In this document: positions 44,971 to 53,911 of the stretch, piece after piece
Numbering within the stretch: the stretch's first letter is position 1
How the letters are laid out: each line of letters opens with the position of its first letter
Origin: Mesorhizobium sp. B2-4-15
GTDB lineage: Bacteria; Pseudomonadota; Alphaproteobacteria; Rhizobiales; Rhizobiaceae
Length of the DNA: 64,000 nucleotides
NCBI RefSeq assembly: GCF_006658505.1
Contig: NZ_VFUZ01000008.1
Coordinates: forward strand, 62,001-126,000
Direction of reading: 5' to 3'
Translations under genes and position numbers: made by a program
The notes under the pieces: generated by a model
Database searches by the model: none
Told to the model about the DNA's origin: nothing
Seen by the model: the letters and a program-made list of their open reading frames with translations, nothing else

Positions 44971-46155
44971 ATGTCGCTTCCGCTGATCGCCCTGTTCATC
45001 GCCGCCTTCGCCTTCGGCACCACCGAGTTCGTCATCGCCGGCGTACTGCCGCAGGTGGCGCAGGGCCTCGGCGTTTCGATCCCCTCCGCAGGCTATCTCG
45101 TCTCCGGCTATGCCTGCGGCATCGCCATTGGCGGCCCGCTGCTGGCGCTCGCCACCAAGTCGCTGTCGCGCAAGACCTTGCTGCTCGGCCTCGCCATTGC
45201 CTTCACCATCGGCCAGGCGGCCTGCGCGCTGGCGCCCGACTTCACTTCGATGCTTCTGTTGCGCATTGCCGTTGCGGTCGCGCATGGCGCCTATTTCGGC
45301 GTCGCCATGGTGGTCGCGGTCGGCCTGGTGCGCGAGGACCAGCGCGGCATGGCCGTTGCCGTCATCCTGTCGGGCCTCACCGTCTCCAACGTCATCGGCG
45401 TGCCGGCCGGCACCGCGATCGGCAATATCTGGGGCTGGCGCGCGACCTTCTGGGTGATGGGCGCGCTGGGCGTGGCGGCAACCCTTGCCATGGCCGCCCT
45501 TTTGCCGCGCTCCGCCGGATATCAGGCCAAGCCCGCCGGTCTCGCCACCGAGGTCCGCGTGCTGGCACGCCAACAGGTCTGGACTTCGCTGATCCTGATG
45601 CTGATGCTGATGATCGGCCAATTCGGCCTGTTCACCTACATCACGCCGACCCTGCTGGAGGTCACCGGCCTCGACGAGAGGCTGGTGCCCTGGGTGCTGC
45701 TGCTCAACGGCGTCGGCGCCACGCTGGGCGTCTTCCTTGGCGGCAAGCTTTCCGACTGGAAGCTGATGCCCTCGCTGATCACCATGCTCGTCCTGCAGGC
45801 GGTGACGCTGGCGGTGATCCACGCCGTCAGTCCCTACCCCTTGCCGATGATCGTCGCGATCGTCATCTGGGGCGGACTCAATTTCGCCATCGGCACGCCG
45901 ATCCAGACCCGCATCCTGGCCTGGACGGCCGACGCATCCGGTCTCGCTGCCTCGCTCATCCCATCCGGCTTCAATATCGGCATCGCATTGGCCGCATCAC
46001 TGGGCGCCGCCATGCTCAATGGCGGCTACGGCTATCGCAGCCTGCCGTTGCTCGGCGCCTTTGCCATGCTGATCGCCGTCATCGTCGCTGTTGCCTCGCA
46101 TGTCTGGGAACGCCGCAGCGATATCAGGCCGCCACTGCCGGCCGCTGCCGAGTAG
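44971..46155 (+). CDS. MFS transporter (AraJ/CmlA-like drug-efflux branch)
   Basis: A 394-residue permease with twelve helices. FAFGTTEFVIAGVLPQVAQG and the motif FGVAMVVAVGLVREDQRGMA match the DHA1 sugar/drug-efflux branch; LFTYITPTLLEVTGL lies in the middle loop. It probably exports a small organic compound by proton antiport. No regulator adjoins; the P1 peptidase gene follows after 97 bp. Confidence 0.9.
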   Translation: MSLPLIALFIAAFAFGTTEFVIAGVLPQVAQGLGVSIPSAGYLVSGYACGIAIGGPLLALATKSLSRKTLLLGLAIAFTIGQAACALAPDFTSMLLLRIAVAVAHGAYFGVAMVVAVGLVREDQRGMAVAVILSGLTVSNVIGVPAGTAIGNIWGWRATFWVMGALGVAATLAMAALLPRSAGYQAKPAGLATEVRVLARQQVWTSLILMLMLMIGQFGLFTYITPTLLEVTGLDERLVPWVLLLNGVGATLGVFLGGKLSDWKLMPSLITMLVLQAVTLAVIHAVSPYPLPMIVAIVIWGGLNFAIGTPIQTRILAWTADASGLAASLIPSGFNIGIALAASLGAAMLNGGYGYRSLPLLGAFAMLIAVIVAVASHVWERRSDIRPPLPAAAE

Positions 46156-46252
46156 ATCAGAACCGACGACCCTGGCCGCGTGTCATCCATGCCGTGCCGG
46201 ACCGCATGACCACGACAGGCCCGCACGGACCGTTTGTGAAACCGGAGCAGAG

Positions 46253-47287
46253 ATGGGCATAGCGAGCGATTTCGGCCTGACCTGCGGCAGCTTGCCGGCG
46301 GGTCCGCACAATGCGATCACCGATGTGCCCGGTGTGCGCGTCGGCCACCGCACGCTGCGCAACGGCGACATCAACACCGGCGTGACGGCCATCCTGCCGC
46401 ATGGCGGAAACCTGTTCCGCAAGAAGGTGGTTGCGGCAGCCCATGTCATCAACGGCTTCGGCAAGACCGTCGGCCTGATGCAGGTGCAGGAACTCGGCAC
46501 CATCGAAACGCCTGTTCTCTTGACCAACACGCTCTCGGTCGGAACCTGCGCCACGGCGCTGATCCGCGACGCCATCCGCCAGAACCCGGACATCGGCCGC
46601 ACAACCGGAACCGTCAACCCGGTGGTCGGCGAGTGCAATGACGGCCCGCTGAACGACATCCAGGCGCTGGCGATATCGGAGGAGCACGCGCTTGCCGCGC
46701 TTGCGGACGCGCGGGAGGGGGCGGTTGAACAGGGCAATGTCGGCGCCGGAACGGGAATGAGCTGCTTCGGCTTCAAGGGCGGCATCGGCTCGGCGTCGAG
46801 GAAGATCGCGCTTGGCGGCGGCCATCACCTGGGCGTCCTCGTCCTGTCGAACTTCGGCAGGGCCGGCGACCTCGTGCTGCCTGACGGGCGCCGGCCCGAC
46901 CCGAGGCGGCCGGCCGAGGCCGAACGCGGCTCGATCATGGTCGTTCTGGCGACCGATGTGCCGCTGGAACACCGCCAGCTCGAGAGGGTGGCGCGCCGCG
47001 CCGGAGCCGGCATCGCCAGGCTCGGTTCCTTCTGGGGCCATGGCAGTGGTGACATCGCCATCGCCTTCAGCACCGGCAACCTGGTTGACCACGACGAAAG
47101 CCGCGATCTGGTGCCGCAACTGACGCTCAACGAAGCGCGCATCGACATGCTTTTCCGGGCGGCGGCGGACGCCACGCAGGAGGCGGTGCTGAACTCCATG
47201 CTGTCCGCCGAGGCCCTTACCGGCAGGGCCGGCAAGCATCGCGCATCGCTGGCCGACTGGCTGCGCGATCAGGCCGAAGGGCGATAG
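46253..47287 (+). CDS. P1-family peptidase (DmpA-like aminopeptidase)
   Basis: A 344-residue N-terminal-nucleophile hydrolase. ITDVPGVRVGHRTL near the start and GAGTGMSCFGFKGGIGSASR are family signatures; self-cleavage before the Ser of IGSASR (S180) should release the active beta subunit. DmpA-type enzymes remove N-terminal D- or beta-amino acids from short peptides. CGGAGCAG precedes ATG 46253; the frame upstream is not used. Possibly co-transcribed with the MFS gene. Confidence 0.9.
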   Translation: MGIASDFGLTCGSLPAGPHNAITDVPGVRVGHRTLRNGDINTGVTAILPHGGNLFRKKVVAAAHVINGFGKTVGLMQVQELGTIETPVLLTNTLSVGTCATALIRDAIRQNPDIGRTTGTVNPVVGECNDGPLNDIQALAISEEHALAALADAREGAVEQGNVGAGTGMSCFGFKGGIGSASRKIALGGGHHLGVLVLSNFGRAGDLVLPDGRRPDPRRPAEAERGSIMVVLATDVPLEHRQLERVARRAGAGIARLGSFWGHGSGDIAIAFSTGNLVDHDESRDLVPQLTLNEARIDMLFRAAADATQEAVLNSMLSAEALTGRAGKHRASLADWLRDQAEGR

Positions 47288-47293
47288 GGCGCT

Positions 47294-47851
47294 CTACAGA
47301 TCGATCCGGAACCGCAGGCTCTCCATCCCGCCATAGGCGGCATCCTCGAAGAAGCGGTCGACCAGTTGGCCGCCATTGGCCAGGATCACCCTGTGTGAGG
47401 CTGGATTGGCGGGCTTGGCGGTGATCTCGACATAGGGAAGGCCGACCGCCCTCGCCTCCTCGAGCATCAGCCGCAAGGCCTCGGTGGCATAGCCGCGCCG
47501 CCGCTTCCACGGCACCACCGCATAGCCGATATGGCCAAGCACATGCGACGGCAGTTCCGCCGTGCCCTTCTGCCAGCGCAGGCCGATCGAGCCCGATGCC
47601 TCGCCGTCCCAGATCCAGCGCCTGAAACTCGGCAGGCGCGGCACGTGTCCGCCGTCGGGCAAGGTGATGGGTGGGCCCTTGGCCTCGGGATCGTCGAGGC
47701 TGGCCAGGAAGGCCACGGGATCCTCGTCTATAGCCGCAAGCTGCTCGCGCCTCGCAACCTCCAGCCGCACATTGTCCGGCGACCAGCCGCGCTCGAGCGC
47801 CGCCTTGTAGGACGGCAGATGCTCCGGCGCGGGTTTGACGATCTCGATCAT
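47294..47851 (-). CDS. GNAT-family N-acetyltransferase
   Basis: A 185-residue acetyltransferase with the acetyl-CoA loop in VLGHIGYAVVPWKRRRGYAT (R/Q-x-x-G-x-A type) followed by EALRLMLEEARAVGLPYVEI and SHRVILANGG. Substrate unknown. MIEIVKPAPEH at 47851 is preferred; MPWTMIEI at 47863 is also possible. Downstream of the DnaB-like ATPase gene on the same strand by about 30 bp. Confidence 0.87.
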   Translation of the reverse strand: MIEIVKPAPEHLPSYKAALERGWSPDNVRLEVARREQLAAIDEDPVAFLASLDDPEAKGPPITLPDGGHVPRLPSFRRWIWDGEASGSIGLRWQKGTAELPSHVLGHIGYAVVPWKRRRGYATEALRLMLEEARAVGLPYVEITAKPANPASHRVILANGGQLVDRFFEDAAYGGMESLRFRIDL

Positions 47852-47883
47852 GGTCCAGGGCATAGCTTTGGCCGGAGGAACGC

Positions 47884-48594
47884 TCAAGCCTGCTGGAAGC
47901 GGACCCCGCCCTTGTTCAGGAAACACGCCTTGCTGAACAGCGACAGGTCCAGCGGGTTCGGCAACCTGATGTCGCTGATATCGGGAAACGGCTTTGTCGA
48001 CGGATCGTAGGACCGGTCGATCTGCGGGATGAAGACCAGGATAACGCCCCTGTCGCGTGCGAAAGCCTTCAGCGCACGGACCTGATCCATCAGGGCCGGG
48101 TTTTCCCGCTTCTGGTCGAGCAGTTGCAGATAGTCGATGACCGCCAGCGTGCCGCGCGGCGCCGATTCCAGCGCCCTGACGATATGGTCGGCGCTGATGG
48201 CATCGGAATTGTCGAACTCGAACAGGTGGTCGAACCGGGCCGGATCGGCGCCGATGGCGCGAAACTGCTCCAGCACATCGCGCCGCGTATATTCCAGCGT
48301 GAAGAAGAAGCTGCGATGGCCTGACTTCATCGCTTCGACCGCGAGTTCAAGGCTCATCAGGGTCTTGCCATGGCCTGGCCGCGCGCCGACCAGAACCAGG
48401 TCGCCCGGCGCCAACCGCGAGAACAGCCTGCCGGCCGGTGTGGCTTCAGAGGCTTTGGCCGCAAGCAGGCTCCAGCTCGCAAAACCTTCCTGTGCCGCAA
48501 TATGGTCAAGCGCCTGGTGGAGCGGGATTTTTGCTTCCCGGGACAACAGCTTGGCCTGACGCTTCAGATGATAGACGGGCTGGGATAGCTCCAT
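47884..48594 (-). CDS. DnaB-like ATPase (replicative-helicase C-terminal fold)
   Basis: A 236-residue protein. After a 45-residue N-terminal segment (MELSQPVYHLKRQAKLLSRE) comes a RecA-type core with Walker A GARPGHGKT, Walker B LAVIDYLQLL and sensor FIPQIDRS, as in DnaB family helicases. It lacks the DnaB N-terminal primase-binding domain and is half the length, so it is not the replicative helicase. Similar stand-alone proteins occur widely in rhizobia, role unknown. AGGAGG precedes ATG 48594; the frame is open to 48831 but without support. Confidence 0.85.
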   Translation of the reverse strand: MELSQPVYHLKRQAKLLSREAKIPLHQALDHIAAQEGFASWSLLAAKASEATPAGRLFSRLAPGDLVLVGARPGHGKTLMSLELAVEAMKSGHRSFFFTLEYTRRDVLEQFRAIGADPARFDHLFEFDNSDAISADHIVRALESAPRGTLAVIDYLQLLDQKRENPALMDQVRALKAFARDRGVILVFIPQIDRSYDPSTKPFPDISDIRLPNPLDLSLFSKACFLNKGGVRFQQA

Positions 48595-48979
48595 CGCAAA
48601 ACCTCCTGGTGCGAGCAGTTTTCGCAACCCCTCCTTATGCCTTGTGCTCGAACAGTCGGTCCGGTGCTCGGATAGCCCTGCATGAACTGATGCTTTCCCG
48701 GCGGAGGGAGGAGGCGCGGGCCGCGCCAGAATCAGATCATAGCGCAATCCCAGCGCGTCGAAAATCGCGGATCGAAGATCGCGAATGTCAGCCGATGCGA
48801 GGACGCGCGCCGCAAGCCTTGAGGCCAGCATCCCGGCCTATGGACATTTTGTGCGCCGACCTGTTTCTTCGTGCAGGTTTGCCGGTGCGCTAAACAAGAT
48901 GTGTTTCGCCGATTGGCACAGGGCATTTTATGATGGCTCGAATGATTCACCGGGGAAGTAAAAACGGTTCGGCAGGAGA
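48595..48979. other. Intergenic region between divergent genes
   Basis: About 385 bp separating the DnaB-like gene from the L,D-transpeptidase-like gene. The minus-strand frame of the former stays open through most of it (SADIRDLRSAIFDALGLR), which may be an N-terminal extension in some strains or simple GC-driven openness. No repeat or RNA gene seen. Confidence 0.45.
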
Positions 48980-49990
48980 ATGGGTCTGGTGCGGTTGAGA
49001 TCTGTCCCCTTGGGTGGTGTCGTCATCACCCTCAGCCTCCTTGTCATCATCGCCCTGACGGCGTCGGTCCGGTCCTTCGCCGCGCCCTCCTCCGTCCCGG
49101 CCTGGCTGCAGGCTCATGTCGGCGACAGCGACGGCCAGATCTCGCAAGTGGTGCTGGAGCGGGCACGCGCGCTCTACCTGAAGAAGGTGGCCCAGGGCGC
49201 GGTCGCGAACCCCTGTTATTTTGCCATGGATGCCACGCGTCCGGGCGATCTCGGCAATGGCGTGCTGGGGCGCCGCTATTATGTCATCTGCGAAGCCAGC
49301 CAGTCCTTTCGCGCCATCGCATCGGGTCATGGCGGCGGCCGGAATCTGAAAGGCACGGTCGATTTTTCAAACGGCAGGCGGTGCTCCAAGAACTTCGGCA
49401 ACGCCATGGATTCGGAGTTGACCGCCGGCGGCGCCTATATGACCCGCGAGGCGAAGACGTCCTTCAAGGGTTTTTATCGCGCCGGCGCCAAACAGGATGC
49501 CGCCTTCCTGCGCACCTTCATACAGTTCGATGGCGAGGGCGAAGCCGCCAACGCCAGGCAACGCGTGATCGGCGGCCACGCGGCGCAGGTGCTGCGCACC
49601 ATGTGCATGCGCAAAACCCCCAACAGCTCCTATGCCGACCATGATGGTCTGGTGCCGTTCGGCAAGCTGGTGGAATATGCCGGCGGCCGCAGCAATGGCT
49701 GCACCAGCTGGTCGCCAGCGGACGCGCGGCAGATCATTTCGATGGTGAAGGACAACCCGACGACACTCTACATCTATCCGGAATCGCGCGACATCGCCGC
49801 CGTCGCGCAGGCGGCGGCAAAGGGCCATTCGTCATCCAACGACGGGCCTTATTGGAACGCATCCTGCCTGAAGGAAATCGGCGCGCCGAAATTCTGGCCG
49901 CGCAAAACCCTCGAGCCGATCATCGCCCAGTACAAGAAGGATCATCCCGCACCGCCCGCGCAGCCGCTGCCGATCTGCAAGGAGCCGTGA
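48980..49990 (+). CDS. Secreted murein L,D-transpeptidase-like protein (YkuD_2 type)
   Basis: A 336-residue protein with an N-terminal signal or anchor (LGGVVITLSLLVIIALTASV, then RSFA). The catalytic region contains ASGHGGGRNLKGT, and the Cys nucleophile in GGRSNGCTSWSP (C241), the S-x-G-C hallmark of L,D-transpeptidases, in a divergent YkuD_2 arrangement. It would cross-link or trim peptidoglycan in the periplasm. AGGAGA precedes the start. The long segment between the two motifs is longer than in standard YkuD, so activity is likely but not certain. Confidence 0.78.
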   Translation: MGLVRLRSVPLGGVVITLSLLVIIALTASVRSFAAPSSVPAWLQAHVGDSDGQISQVVLERARALYLKKVAQGAVANPCYFAMDATRPGDLGNGVLGRRYYVICEASQSFRAIASGHGGGRNLKGTVDFSNGRRCSKNFGNAMDSELTAGGAYMTREAKTSFKGFYRAGAKQDAAFLRTFIQFDGEGEAANARQRVIGGHAAQVLRTMCMRKTPNSSYADHDGLVPFGKLVEYAGGRSNGCTSWSPADARQIISMVKDNPTTLYIYPESRDIAAVAQAAAKGHSSSNDGPYWNASCLKEIGAPKFWPRKTLEPIIAQYKKDHPAPPAQPLPICKEP

Positions 49991-50023
49991 TGCCTGCTTG
50001 ACGGCTGCTCGTGGCGGGAAAGG

Positions 50024-50473
50024 CTATTGCAACAAGCCCTTGACGATGCCGCTCGCCTTGCCGAAATCCATCTGGCCGGCATATTTCTGCTTCAGCGCGG
50101 CGATCACCTTGCCCATGTCCTTCTGGCTGGCGGCACCGGTCGCGGCAATCGCTTCGCGCGCCGCGGCCGTGATCGCCGCATCGTCGAGCTGCGTCGGCAG
50201 GAAGTCGCGGATGATCTCCATTTCGCCGCGCTCCTGAGCGGCCAGTTCCGGCCGCTTGCCGTCCTCGAACGCCTTGGCCGATTCCTCGCGCTGCTTCACC
50301 ATCTTGGCCAGTATCTGCAGGATTTCCTCGTCGCTGGCCGGTTCCTTGCCGGCGCCGCGATTGGCGATATCGCGATCGTGGATGGCGGCCTGGATCAGCC
50401 GCAATGTCGGCAGCCGGTGCTTGTCCTGCGCCTTCATCGCGCTCTTCAGGGATTCGGCGATTTTCGCGCGCAT
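50024..50473 (-). CDS. GatB/YqeY-domain protein
   Basis: A 149-residue protein of the YqeY family: KIAESLKSAMKAQDKHRLPT, then LRLIQAAIHDRDIANRG and DFLPTQLDDAAITAAAREAI, ending KASGIVKGLLQ. The domain is shared with the GatB tail of tRNA amidotransferase and likely binds tRNA. AAGGAGAAAG precedes ATG 50473. It diverges from carA, a conserved alphaproteobacterial neighbourhood. Confidence 0.93.
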   Translation of the reverse strand: MRAKIAESLKSAMKAQDKHRLPTLRLIQAAIHDRDIANRGAGKEPASDEEILQILAKMVKQREESAKAFEDGKRPELAAQERGEMEIIRDFLPTQLDDAAITAAAREAIAATGAASQKDMGKVIAALKQKYAGQMDFGKASGIVKGLLQ

Positions 50474-50599
50474 CGTGCTTTCTCCTTCGGTCGGCGTGGA
50501 CAATAACGCCGGGGGCAAGCCAACGCAAACCCTGATATGGCGGGGCAAGCCTATGATATTCCTCAATGAAATAATTCGAAGCCGCATTTCGCATCGTCA

Positions 50600-50628
50600 T
50601 TGACCGGCCTGCCCCCTTCCCCTATGTA
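50600..50628 (+). promoter_or_regulatory. carA sigma-70 promoter
   Basis: TTGACC (50600-50605), 17-bp spacer, TATGTA (50623-50628). The predicted start near 50635 leaves a leader of about 115 nt before carA, long enough for pyrimidine or arginine control, though no clear attenuator hairpin was found. Confidence 0.6.
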
Positions 50629-50750
50629 CTGGGCCTTGCATGAACTGAAGCTTGGGTGCGTGGAGGCCGCGAATTCGCCGCTCCGCGCCATTTGCTGCGC
50701 GGATGGCCGGCTGGGCCTGTGGAAGCGCGCAGCCTGATAGGAGTGCCGAC

Positions 50751-51956
50751 ATGGCCGAGATGACGCCCGCCTGGGCAACCGAAAAGCCGACCGCCCTTCT
50801 GGTGCTGGCCGACGGCACCGTCATCGAGGGCCGCGGTCTCGGCGCCACCGGCTCCGCCGTCGCCGAAGTCTGCTTCAACACGGCGCTCACCGGCTATGAG
50901 GAGATCCTCACCGACCCCTCCTATGCCGGCCAGATCGTCACCTTCACCTTCCCGCATATCGGCAATATCGGCACCAATGGCGAGGACATCGAGGACCTCA
51001 ATCCGGCCGCGCGCGCCGGCGCCGTCGGCGCCGTGTTCAAGGCCGATGTCACCAACCCGTCCAACTACCGCGCCGCCGGCCACCTCGACCAATGGCTGAA
51101 GAAGCGCGGCATCGTCGCGCTGTCGGGCATCGACACGAGGGCGCTCACCGCGCTGATCCGCGAAAAGGGCATGCCCAACGCCGTCATCGCGCATGCGCCC
51201 GACGGCGTCTTCGACCTCGACGATCTGAAGCGGCGCGCCGCCGCATGGTCGGGCCTGATCGGGCTCGATCTCGCCAAGGAGGTCACCTCGGGCCAGTCCT
51301 CGGTCTGGCGCGAGACGCCTTGGGTGTGGAACGAGGGTTTTGCCGAGCAGGACGCGCCGACCATGCATGTCGTTGCCATCGACTACGGCGTCAAGCGCAA
51401 CATATTGCGCCTGCTCGCGGGTCTCGGCGCCAAGGTCACGGTGGTTCCGGCCAAGACTGGTTCGGAAGAAATCCTGGCCATGCAGCCGGATGGCATCTTC
51501 CTTTCCAACGGTCCCGGCGACCCGGAAGCCACCGGCGACTATGCCGTGCCGGTCATCCAGGACTTGCTGAAGACCGACATTCCGGTGTTCGGCATCTGTC
51601 TCGGCCATCAGATGCTGGCACTGGCGCTGGGCGGCAAGACCGCCAAGATGCACCAGGGCCATCACGGCGCCAATCATCCGGTCAAGGACCACACCACCGG
51701 CAAGGTCGAGATCGTCTCGATGAACCACGGCTTCGCCGTCGACGCCGACTCGCTGCCATCAGGCGTCGAGGAAACCCATGTCTCGCTGTTCGACGGCTCG
51801 AACTGCGGCATCGCGCTCACCGGCCGCCCGGTGTTCTCTGTCCAGCATCATCCCGAAGCCTCGCCCGGCCCGCAGGACTCGCACTATCTGTTCCGCCGCT
51901 TCGTCAACCTGATCCGCGAAAAGCGCGGCGAGGAGTTGCTGGTAGAACGAGCCTGA
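50751..51956 (+). CDS. carA: Carbamoyl-phosphate synthase small (glutaminase) subunit
   Basis: A 401-residue protein. The N-terminal CPSase small-chain domain (ALLVLADGTVIEGRGLGATG, then CFNTALTGYEEILTDPSYAG) is followed by a class I glutaminase: nucleophile C283 in VFGICLGHQM and the His-Glu pair in SVQHHPEASPGP. It hydrolyses glutamine and passes ammonia to CarB for arginine and pyrimidine synthesis. TAGGAGTG precedes ATG 50751. carB is not next to it, as is common in alphaproteobacteria. Confidence 0.97.
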   Translation: MAEMTPAWATEKPTALLVLADGTVIEGRGLGATGSAVAEVCFNTALTGYEEILTDPSYAGQIVTFTFPHIGNIGTNGEDIEDLNPAARAGAVGAVFKADVTNPSNYRAAGHLDQWLKKRGIVALSGIDTRALTALIREKGMPNAVIAHAPDGVFDLDDLKRRAAAWSGLIGLDLAKEVTSGQSSVWRETPWVWNEGFAEQDAPTMHVVAIDYGVKRNILRLLAGLGAKVTVVPAKTGSEEILAMQPDGIFLSNGPGDPEATGDYAVPVIQDLLKTDIPVFGICLGHQMLALALGGKTAKMHQGHHGANHPVKDHTTGKVEIVSMNHGFAVDADSLPSGVEETHVSLFDGSNCGIALTGRPVFSVQHHPEASPGPQDSHYLFRRFVNLIREKRGEELLVERA

Positions 51957-51975
51957 CTCGATCCGTCAGCGCTGC

Positions 51976-52138
51976 CCTCATCCGCCTGCCGGCACCTTCT
52001 CCCCGTATACGGGGAGAAGCCTGCTGACCGAACGCCGGCCCTTTTCCAACGAAGGCAATTGGCGAACGGCCGATGACAGCGTCTTTCTCCCCGTCACTAT
52101 ACGGGGAGAAATGCCCGGCAGGGCAATGAGGGGCGGCG
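51976..52138. repeat. Full-length rhizobial intergenic mosaic-like element (RIME type)
   Basis: An about 160-bp palindromic element. The ends CCTCATCCGCCTGCCGG and CCGGCAGGGCAATGAGGGG are inverted. Inside are a perfect 22-bp palindrome at 51997-52018 (core CCCCGTATACGGGG) and a second hairpin TTTCTCCCCGT (52084-52094) with ACGGGGAGAAA (52101-52111). It sits after carA and may act as a terminator. The copy at 16168-16232 is a fragment. Confidence 0.8.
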
Positions 52139-52175
52139 CAAACGCCCACAATTTCGCATCGCAAACCGCCCAAAC

Positions 52176-52495
52176 TCACGCCACCGGCCGGTCTTCACTC
52201 GCCTCCAGCGTGACAAACCATTGCTCGCGGTCGAGGCTGATCTCCAGCGCCTTGACCATGGCCGTCAGCCGTTCCGGCTCATTGAACCGGGCACCGGCAC
52301 CAGCCGGGCCGGAGAGCAGCAGCCAAGCGATGGCGACGGTGGCGAGATCGCCGGCATCGACGGAGGTGCCGATCAGCCGGGCCACCTGATCGGCATCCGG
52401 GCGGGGGCCGCCATCGAGCAGGCGCCAGGCGCCGAAGACCAGCCGCGACGGCGACACTCCATCCTGGTCAGCGCGATGCGGCTGTCATGGCTCAT
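52176..52495 (-). pseudogene. Aldo/keto reductase remnant (YdhF-like), internal deletion
   Basis: The start MSHDSRIALTRM at 52495 overlaps the MFS stop as ATGA. A frameshift follows, and then PSRLVFGAWRLLDGGPRPDA (the AKR N-terminus) is read from 52451. After IGTSVDAG the sequence jumps in frame to DLATVAIAWLLLSGPAGAG, ERLTAMVKALEISLDREQWF and ends SEDRPVA, the AKR C-terminus. About 200 residues, including the catalytic Asp-Tyr-Lys-His set, are gone. Deletion relic formerly in an operon with the MFS gene. Confidence 0.8.
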
Positions 52496-53766
52496 ACCTG
52501 CGCTCCGTCTTCGGCGACGTCGGTCGTAACGGTCCTGGCCGCTGCCGTCCTCGCCACCTTGGTGACAAAGACGATGAGCGCCAGCACCAGGAAGCACGCT
52601 CCGACCAGATAGGGCGCGCCGCCGAAAGTCACGGGTGCGCTGGGCCCGGTGAACCACGAGAAGATGGCCGTGTAGAGCAGTGGCGTGATGATCGAGGTGA
52701 TCGAGAAGATCGAGGTCATCGCGCCCTGCAGTTCGCCTTGTGCCGAAGGTGGCACCTTGGCAGCGGCGAGGCTCCTGAGCGGCGGATCGGCCAAGGCTTC
52801 AAGGCAACCGGCTACGATCACCGCATAGATCATCCAGCCCTGCGTGGCGAAGGCATAGCCGAAGGCGCTGGCCGCCGTGAAGGTCAGGCCGATCACTGCT
52901 GTCTTCCACTCGCCAAGTCTGGCGATCACGCGCGGCAGAACGGTGCCCATGATGATCGCACCGCACAGGCCGAAGGCACCAAGCGAGAAGCCGATCTGTT
53001 GCTCACTCCAGCCATAACGATAGTTGGACACGAACGACCAGACCGCCGGGTACATCATGTGGCCGAGCGTCATCAGGAAGAAGACGAGCCCGATCCAGCC
53101 GATGCCCTGGTACTGGCGCATCTGCAGCAGCGTGCCGACCGGGTTGGCGCGCTTCCACTCGAAGCGGCGGCGGTGCTTTTCATCGAGCGTTTCCGGCAGG
53201 AAGAACATCGCGATCAGGAAATTGACGAAGGCGAGCCCGGCGGCGAAATAGAACGGCACGCGCGGCCCGAACGTGCCGAGCAACCCGCCCAGCACCGGTC
53301 CGATGACGAAGCCGACGCCGAAGGCGATGCCGAGCAAGCCGAAATTCTTGGCCCGGTTCTCATCGTTGGAGATGTCGGCGATGAAGGCCGACGTCGTCGA
53401 ATAGCTGGCGCCCGAAATGCCGGCCAGCACGCGGCCGATGAACAGCATCGGATAGGACCAGGCGACCGCGCAGATCAGATTGTCGATGGAGAAGGTCAGC
53501 ACCGAGGCGAGCAGGATCGGCCTCCGGCCGAACCGGTCGCTCAGACCGCCCATGATGGGTGCGAAGAAGAACTGCATGGCGGCATAGACGAAGAACAGCC
53601 AGCCGCCCTCGATCGCCGCGCCGCTGATGCTGACGCCGGACAGCTCCTGCAGATAGGCCGGCAGCACCGGCATGATGATACCGAAGCCGACAATATCGAG
53701 CAGCAGCGTGGTGAAAACGAGCGCAAGGCCCCGCCTGGCGGTTTTGGGGTCGATCATATGGGTCAA
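52492..53766 (-). CDS. MFS exporter, TCR/Tet family
   Basis: A 424-residue permease with twelve helices. LLLDIVGFGIIMPVLPAYLQ and the motif A GGLSDRFGRRPILLAS are typical of TetA-like drug/H+ antiporters, and GRVLAGISGASYSTTSAFIA is motif C-like. Chromosomal homologues in rhizobia rarely give tetracycline resistance, so substrate is open. GAGCTTGACCC region precedes the start; a truncated aldo/keto reductase overlaps its stop. Confidence 0.9.
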   Translation of the reverse strand: MTHMIDPKTARRGLALVFTTLLLDIVGFGIIMPVLPAYLQELSGVSISGAAIEGGWLFFVYAAMQFFFAPIMGGLSDRFGRRPILLASVLTFSIDNLICAVAWSYPMLFIGRVLAGISGASYSTTSAFIADISNDENRAKNFGLLGIAFGVGFVIGPVLGGLLGTFGPRVPFYFAAGLAFVNFLIAMFFLPETLDEKHRRRFEWKRANPVGTLLQMRQYQGIGWIGLVFFLMTLGHMMYPAVWSFVSNYRYGWSEQQIGFSLGAFGLCGAIIMGTVLPRVIARLGEWKTAVIGLTFTAASAFGYAFATQGWMIYAVIVAGCLEALADPPLRSLAAAKVPPSAQGELQGAMTSIFSITSIITPLLYTAIFSWFTGPSAPVTFGGAPYLVGACFLVLALIVFVTKVARTAAARTVTTDVAEDGAQV

Positions 53767-53911
53767 GCTCCTCTGGCCGCCCGGGGCACAGGCGGACGCA
53801 CCTTATAGGCGAGCCCGCCGAAAGGAACAATGAGGGAACACGTAGGAGGCCCTGATCCTGACACTTCCTGACGGCATCGTTTCCGTCAGGGTATCGCCGT
53901 GGAATCAGTGC

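Noticed and set aside
48595..48831. Longer start for the DnaB-like protein
   Set aside because: No ribosome site at 48831, whereas AGGAGG directly precedes ATG 48594.
50751..51956. carA without carB as an anomaly
   Set aside because: Separate carA and carB loci are normal in alphaproteobacteria.
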